In this document: piece by piece, positions 59,321 to 64,000 of the stretch
Layout of the letters: the number at the start of each line of letters is the position of its first letter
How positions within the stretch are numbered: position 1 is the stretch's first letter
Assembly: GCA_024655965.1 (NCBI GenBank)
Contig: JANLFL010000004.1
Span: 1 to 64,000 of the forward strand
DNA from: Caldisericota bacterium
GTDB taxonomy: Bacteria; Caldisericota; JANLFM01
Length of the DNA: 64,000 nt
Direction: 5' to 3'
Program-made: the position numbers and the translations under genes
Notes under the pieces: generated by a model
What the model was told of the DNA's origin: nothing
The model's input: only the letters and a program-made list of their open reading frames with translations
The model's database searches: none

Positions 59321-60628
59321 TCAACCTCCAATGGAAAATTTATTCAAAAAGGGCAGATTCCCCTTTTTCGCTTGTTTGAGTAAAAGCCTGAACTGTTCGA
59401 ACCTTTTAAGGAGCATGTTCACCTCGGAAACGGAGGTCCCGCTCCCATGAGAAATTCTTTTCTTTCGGCTGGAATTTATAATCCCCGGATTTTCCCTCTC
59501 CTCGTAGGTCATGGATTGGATGATGGCTTTAAAACGGAGAAGCATCTTTTTATCCACTTCCTGGGGAGAAACCCCGGGAATGCTGGGGATCAAGTCCTTG
59601 ATGTTCCCCATGCGCGAAACTCCCTCAAGTTGCTCCAAGAAATCGGAAAGCGTCACCCCACCTTTTATCTGCCTTTCCAGTTTCTCCTGATCAGAAAGGG
59701 AGAGGGCTTTCTCCGCTTTTTCAATCAAGGTGAGCATATCCCCCATCCCCATGATCCGGGAGACGAAACGATCCGGGTGAAAAACCTCCAGGTCTTCCAC
59801 TTTTTCTCCGGTCCCGATGAAACGGATGGGCTTCCCCGTCAGAAAGTGAATTGAAAGGGCAGCCCCTCCTTTGGCATCCCCATCGAGTTTGGTGAGGATC
59901 AAGGAATCAAAACCAACAGAGCGTTGGAATTCATTCCCCACTGAAAGCGAAACATGACCGAGGGTAGAATCGAGGACGAGGATGGTCTCCGATGGATTGA
60001 AAATCTTTTTCACAGCGTGAAGTTCTTCCATCAAATCGGAGTCCACATGAAGCCTTCCGGCGGTATCGATGATTCCAATGTCGAAACCCTTGCTCTGAAA
60101 GAATTGAAGCGAGGAGCGAGCAAGATCGAGAGGGTCCTTGCCCGTCCCCAAGAAGACCGGGATCCCCTCTTTCTGGCCCAGGTAGGAGAGCTGCTCCATC
60201 GCGGCAGGTCTTTTGGCATCAAGCCCAATGAGGAGCACATGCTTACCCTGGTTCCTCAGGTTTTTTGCCAATTTCACGCAGGTGGTGGTCTTCCCCGACC
60301 CCTGAAGCCCAATTAGCATGACGGTGGTCGGAAGAGAAGCAGGGGGGAAAGGGCTGGGCTTTTCCCCCAGAATCTGAAGCAGTTCATCGCGGACAATTTT
60401 AATCACCTGCTGCCCCGGGGTCAGGCTCTCCATAACCGCTTGTCCCACAGCTTTTTCCTTGACCCTGTCGGAAAAAGCTTTTACCACTTGAACGTGAACA
60501 TCGGAGGAAAGGAGGGCAACTCGAATCTCCTTCAGGTATTGTTCAACCTCTTCCGGGGTAAGCTTTCCCCTGCTTGTAAGTTTCCTGAAGACCTCCTGAA
60601 GTTTTGAAGTGAGAAAGTCAAACATCAA
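59321..60628 (-). CDS. ffh: Signal recognition particle protein Ffh
   Basis: GLQGSGKTTTCVKLA, DTAGRLHVDSDLMEEL, MGNIKDLIPSIPG. Confidence 0.97.
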   Translation of the reverse strand: MMFDFLTSKLQEVFRKLTSRGKLTPEEVEQYLKEIRVALLSSDVHVQVVKAFSDRVKEKAVGQAVMESLTPGQQVIKIVRDELLQILGEKPSPFPPASLPTTVMLIGLQGSGKTTTCVKLAKNLRNQGKHVLLIGLDAKRPAAMEQLSYLGQKEGIPVFLGTGKDPLDLARSSLQFFQSKGFDIGIIDTAGRLHVDSDLMEELHAVKKIFNPSETILVLDSTLGHVSLSVGNEFQRSVGFDSLILTKLDGDAKGGAALSIHFLTGKPIRFIGTGEKVEDLEVFHPDRFVSRIMGMGDMLTLIEKAEKALSLSDQEKLERQIKGGVTLSDFLEQLEGVSRMGNIKDLIPSIPGVSPQEVDKKMLLRFKAIIQSMTYEERENPGIINSSRKKRISHGSGTSVSEVNMLLKRFEQFRLLLKQAKKGNLPFLNKFSIGG

Positions 60629-60938
60629 AAAATTCCCCCAATGCTTGGAAGTTCCCGTCCTTTAATTCCCCGTTGGACTCCATGAACTGGCAAACTTGAT
60701 TTTTGATTTCCTCGAGCTTTTTCAAGAAAGACAATTTTTTTTCAAGTTCTCCAAGGGTGCTCAGGGACCTCCTTAAAAGGTCATGAACCCCTTGCCGGGA
60801 AATACCCAAAATCTCCCCAATCTCCGCCAAGTTCAGGTCCTGGTCCAGGTAAAGCTCCAGGACTTGCTTTTGTCTGGGAGTAAGGAGGGCTCCATAAATT
60901 GATTTCAAGCGGGAATAGTAATCCCTTTCCGAAAGCAT
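60618..60938 (-). CDS. ylxM: YlxM-like DNA-binding/SRP-associated protein
   Basis: LLTPRQKQVLELYLDQDLNLAEIGEILGISRQGVHDLLRR. Confidence 0.92.
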   Translation of the reverse strand: MLSERDYYSRLKSIYGALLTPRQKQVLELYLDQDLNLAEIGEILGISRQGVHDLLRRSLSTLGELEKKLSFLKKLEEIKNQVCQFMESNGELKDGNFQALGEFFDV

Positions 60939-60970
60939 GTAAAGTATTTTTACTTAACAGAAATCAAAAG

Positions 60971-61840
60971 TCAAGAGAGGAATTTTTTCAAGAAAAAATC
61001 GGGATGGAATTCGATCAGGTCATCAAGCCCTTCTCCCAACCCCAGGAATTTCAAGGGAATTGCCAACTCCTTTTGAATGGTGAATACGAACCCTGCCTTT
61101 GCGGGGGAATCGAATTTGGCGAGGATTATCCCGGTTACTCCAAGCTCCTTATGGAAAGCCCTTGCCTGGTTCAAACTGTTTAACCCTGCATTGGAATCGA
61201 GAACTAAGAGGGTCTCCTCGGGAGCACCATCCTTCTTTTTAGAAATTATCCTTTTTATCTTCTTCAATTCTTCCATCAAGTTGGTATCGGTGTGCTGCCG
61301 TCCGGCCGTGTCGATAAGAAGGAAATCCGCTCCCTTGGCTTTTGCCCCTTCCAGGGCGTCAAAGGCGACCGCCGCGGGGTCCCCGCCGGTGGGATAACCA
61401 ACAAAGGGGCAACCTAACCTATCAGCCCAGACCTTCAGCTGTTCCCTGGCAGCTGCCCGAAAGGTATCTCCGCAGGCCAGGTAAACTGAATTCCCCCTTT
61501 TTTTTAAAAAATGAGCGACTTTGGCGATGGAGGTGGTCTTTCCCGTCCCATTAACCCCAACGAAAAGGTAAACGGAAGGAGGGGTTGAGGAGGTCTTCAG
61601 CCCTGGGTTAATTATCAGGTACTTTCGGAGCTGGTTTTCAAGGAGCTCCATTGGTTCGGGGCTTCCTTTCGACCCAGAATCCCCCTGTTTTAAAACCTGA
61701 AGGAATTCCTCCACCAGGAACGGCCCGAAATCCCCCTCCAACATAAAGACCCTTAGGGTTTCCAATTCCTGGGGGCCCAAAAGGGAACGAGAGGAAGTGA
61801 GCTGTTTGAAAAAACCTTTAACTTTATCGGACCACTTCAT
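60971..61840 (-). CDS. ftsY: SRP receptor FtsY
   Basis: GVNGTGKTTSIAKVAHFL, DTAGRQHTDTNLMEEL, FLGLGEGLDDL. Confidence 0.95.
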   Translation of the reverse strand: MKWSDKVKGFFKQLTSSRSLLGPQELETLRVFMLEGDFGPFLVEEFLQVLKQGDSGSKGSPEPMELLENQLRKYLIINPGLKTSSTPPSVYLFVGVNGTGKTTSIAKVAHFLKKRGNSVYLACGDTFRAAAREQLKVWADRLGCPFVGYPTGGDPAAVAFDALEGAKAKGADFLLIDTAGRQHTDTNLMEELKKIKRIISKKKDGAPEETLLVLDSNAGLNSLNQARAFHKELGVTGIILAKFDSPAKAGFVFTIQKELAIPLKFLGLGEGLDDLIEFHPDFFLKKFLS

Positions 61841-62480
61841 CCTTCAAGATCCCATTCTTCAAGAGGAAAACCCTGGCGGCCTGCTGTTCCGCAGCTTTTT
61901 TCGTGGTCCCCGATCCCAGGGCGCTGTGATACCCCTTAAGGCTCACCTTGACGACAAAAATCCTGGCGTGAGGGAGACCTTTCTCATCCACCACCTGATA
62001 GTTGGGAAGGTGGGGGGTAAATTTCTGGGCGTATTCCTGGAGAAGGCTCTTGTAATCTGTCTGAGGAATAAAGGGAGAATGAAGCTCATGCTGGAAGAGC
62101 CCGAGAATTACCCTCTTTGCCTTCTCAAAGCCTTTTTCAATAAAATAAGCTCCGAAAAGGGCTTCCATGGCATCGGCAAGGATGGAATCCTTTCCCCTCC
62201 CCCCGCTTCGCTCCTCCCCTTTTCCTAAAATCAATTTCTCCCCTAACCCGATCTCCCTGGCCTTCTTTGCCAAGGATGTCTGGTTGACCAGGGAAGCCCT
62301 TCTCTGGGTGAGTTCCCCTTCCTCGGAGTCCGGGAAAATCACATATAAAGCTTCGGAAAGGGCAAGCTCTAAAACGGCATCCCCGAGAAATTCAAGCCTT
62401 TCCCATCCTTCGTGGGCGTTTTCTGGGGGGAGGGCTGAAGGATGGGTTAAGGCCTGAGTGAGCAGTTTTTTATTTTTTAT
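61824..62480 (-). CDS. rnc: Ribonuclease III; no canonical start codon upstream of catalytic motif
   Basis: Extending the ORF-track frame upstream gives LLTQALTHPSALPPENAHEGWERLEFLGDAVLELALSEALY; start at ATA 62480 is a placeholder. Confidence 0.8.
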   Translation of the reverse strand: MKNKKLLTQALTHPSALPPENAHEGWERLEFLGDAVLELALSEALYVIFPDSEEGELTQRRASLVNQTSLAKKAREIGLGEKLILGKGEERSGGRGKDSILADAMEALFGAYFIEKGFEKAKRVILGLFQHELHSPFIPQTDYKSLLQEYAQKFTPHLPNYQVVDEKGLPHARIFVVKVSLKGYHSALGSGTTKKAAEQQAARVFLLKNGILKDEVVR

Positions 62481-62499
62481 TTTTAAAAGGGGGTGGGTC

Positions 62500-62745
62500 C
62501 TACTCTTCCAAACGATCTTTGATGTACCTCACGGCGTCGCCTACGGTTTCGATGTTCTCCAGGTCCTCATCGGGAATCCGGATCCCGAAAAGATCTTCCA
62601 CAGCCTCCGCAAATTCTACCATATAGAAGGAATCCGCTCCCAGGTCCTGAAGGAAATAGGCATCCATGTGGACTTCCTCGGGTTCAACCGCAAGCTGATC
62701 AACGATTGTTTCCTGGACTTTGCGGAAAATCTCCTCTTCATCCAT
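62500..62745 (-). CDS. acpP: Acyl carrier protein
   Basis: LQDLGADSFYMVEFAEAVEDLFGIRIPDED. Confidence 0.95.
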   Translation of the reverse strand: MDEEEIFRKVQETIVDQLAVEPEEVHMDAYFLQDLGADSFYMVEFAEAVEDLFGIRIPDEDLENIETVGDAVRYIKDRLEE

Positions 62746-63754
62746 TTGTCATCTCTCCTCCTTGGGAATCTTTTTCAAGCAAGTCCTTAAGTTTTCCTAC
62801 AGTATTTTTCTCAAGCAATTCAATTGCCTGAGTAATGCTATTTTTTATTGCCCTTGCCCGGGAGCGTCCATGGCATACGAGCACCAATCCGTTAATTCCC
62901 AAAAGGGGGGCAGCACCTACCTCGCTGTAATCAAACCCTTTTAAGATAGAGGAAAAGAGGGGTTTTAAGAGAAGCCCTCCAAGCTTAAAGCGCAGGTTTC
63001 GGGATATACCCTGCTTGAGGCGGGAGAGAATCTCCTCCCCTACCCCCTCCATAGCTTTTAAAGCGATATTGCCCGGAAATCCATCCGCCACAAAGATCTC
63101 CCCTTTTTGGGAAAAGAAGTCTCTGGCTTCAAGGTTCCCTACGAAATTCAGGCTCGATTTTTCAAAGAGGGGAAATGCTTCCTTGATGAGAGAATTCCCC
63201 TTTGATGGTTCCTCACCGTTAGAAAGGAGGGCAATGCGAGGGGACTCTATTCCAAAACTCAAACGGTAATACTGATCAGCGAGGAGGGCGAATTGTAGAA
63301 GCTGCTGCGGGGAACAATCCACATTAGCGCCCGCGTCGAGAAGAAGGACCGGCCTTGTTTTCCCGGGAAGTGGCACCGCCAAGGGGGGCCTTTTTAGCCC
63401 AGGAAGGGTCCCTAGGATGATAATGCTTGCTGCCATTATCGCTCCCGTATTTCCCGCAGAAATAAAAGCATTCGCTTCATTTTCGGCAACGAGCCTCAGC
63501 CCGACCTGAATTGTGGAATTCTTTTTTCGCAAAGAAAGGGAAGGGACCTCGTTCATGGATACTATCTCTTCCGCGGGAACAAGGGAAAAATCCTTCCCCT
63601 TTAGGGAGATTACGGATAATTCCTTTTCCAGGATCCCTTGGGGCCCTACAAGAAGGAATTCACACTTTTCCCCCTGGTATTCCTGGATTCCTTTCAAGAT
63701 CTCTTCCGGGGCGTAATCCCCTCCCATGGCGTCCAGGGCAAGGCGAAAAGACAT
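62738..63754 (-). CDS. plsX: Phosphate acyltransferase PlsX
   Basis: ALDAMGGDYAPEEILKG, SAGNTGAIMA, DAGANVDC. Confidence 0.97.
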   Translation of the reverse strand: MSFRLALDAMGGDYAPEEILKGIQEYQGEKCEFLLVGPQGILEKELSVISLKGKDFSLVPAEEIVSMNEVPSLSLRKKNSTIQVGLRLVAENEANAFISAGNTGAIMAASIIILGTLPGLKRPPLAVPLPGKTRPVLLLDAGANVDCSPQQLLQFALLADQYYRLSFGIESPRIALLSNGEEPSKGNSLIKEAFPLFEKSSLNFVGNLEARDFFSQKGEIFVADGFPGNIALKAMEGVGEEILSRLKQGISRNLRFKLGGLLLKPLFSSILKGFDYSEVGAAPLLGINGLVLVCHGRSRARAIKNSITQAIELLEKNTVGKLKDLLEKDSQGGEMTNG

Positions 63755-63963
63755 TACCTTCCTCTGATCTTCTTCTTGTGCTCCTTTACGACAATTTCAA
63801 CCTTGTGCTCCCCGTCGTAGTAACCACAATGGGGGCAAACGCGATGAGCCTCCATCAATTCATGACAGTGAGGGCATTCCACCATTTGGGGAGGATCAAT
63901 CTTCAGGTGAGATTGCCTCCTTCCAATTTTGGTCTTTGTCTTCTTTTTCTTCGGAACTCCCAA
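63754..63963 (-). CDS. rpmF: Ribosomal protein L32 (zinc-binding form)
   Basis: GVPKKKKTKTKIGRR and CPHC...CPHC; TTG start 63963 with AAAGGAG SD. Confidence 0.93.
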   Translation of the reverse strand: MGVPKKKKTKTKIGRRQSHLKIDPPQMVECPHCHELMEAHRVCPHCGYYDGEHKVEIVVKEHKKKIRGR

Positions 63964-64000
63964 TTCAATTTCTCCTTTCAAAAATCAAAACGAAGTCTAT

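Overview
The window is a mostly ordinary, gene-dense bacterial chromosome segment from a lineage I cannot name. TTG start codons are common. From 0 to about 17 kb genes are almost all on +: two small paralogous proteins, an AT-rich methyltransferase-like + DUF1848 pair, an M28 peptidase, DinB, a nucleoside-salvage cluster, a multi-PAS histidine kinase, flavodoxin and a Xer recombinase. From about 17.1 to 64 kb genes are almost all on - (lexA excepted). That part is a long housekeeping run: csp, htrA, MEMO, purA, tRNA-Pro(GGG), der-cmk, rimO, rodZ, hflX, ctpA, ftsEX, prfB, secA, hpf, rsmI, ispG, rseP, cdsA, a uppS-like gene, frr, pyrH, tsf, rpsB, dprA, comM, yraN, rnhB, lepB, rplS, trmD, rimM, khpA, rpsP, ffh, ylxM, ftsY, rnc, acpP, plsX, rpmF. 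No CRISPR array, rRNA, IS element or prophage was seen. The observations I rate highest are: (1) a 28-bp dif-like site with 11-6-11 architecture just upstream of the xer-like gene, near a global strand switch; (2) a UppS homologue at the normal uppS locus that has lost the DGNGRW motif and the R/E of RTGGE, recalling non-catalytic cis-prenyltransferase subunits such as NgBR; (3) a stand-alone degenerate PTS EI/PEP-utilising barrel next to a Clp1/Grc3-like kinase; (4) an AT-rich methyltransferase-like + DUF1848 module; (5) an rnc gene with no canonical start codon upstream of its catalytic motif; (6) a structured rpsB leader and an apparently leaderless lexA. All family calls are from reading the translations by eye; no database search was possible.
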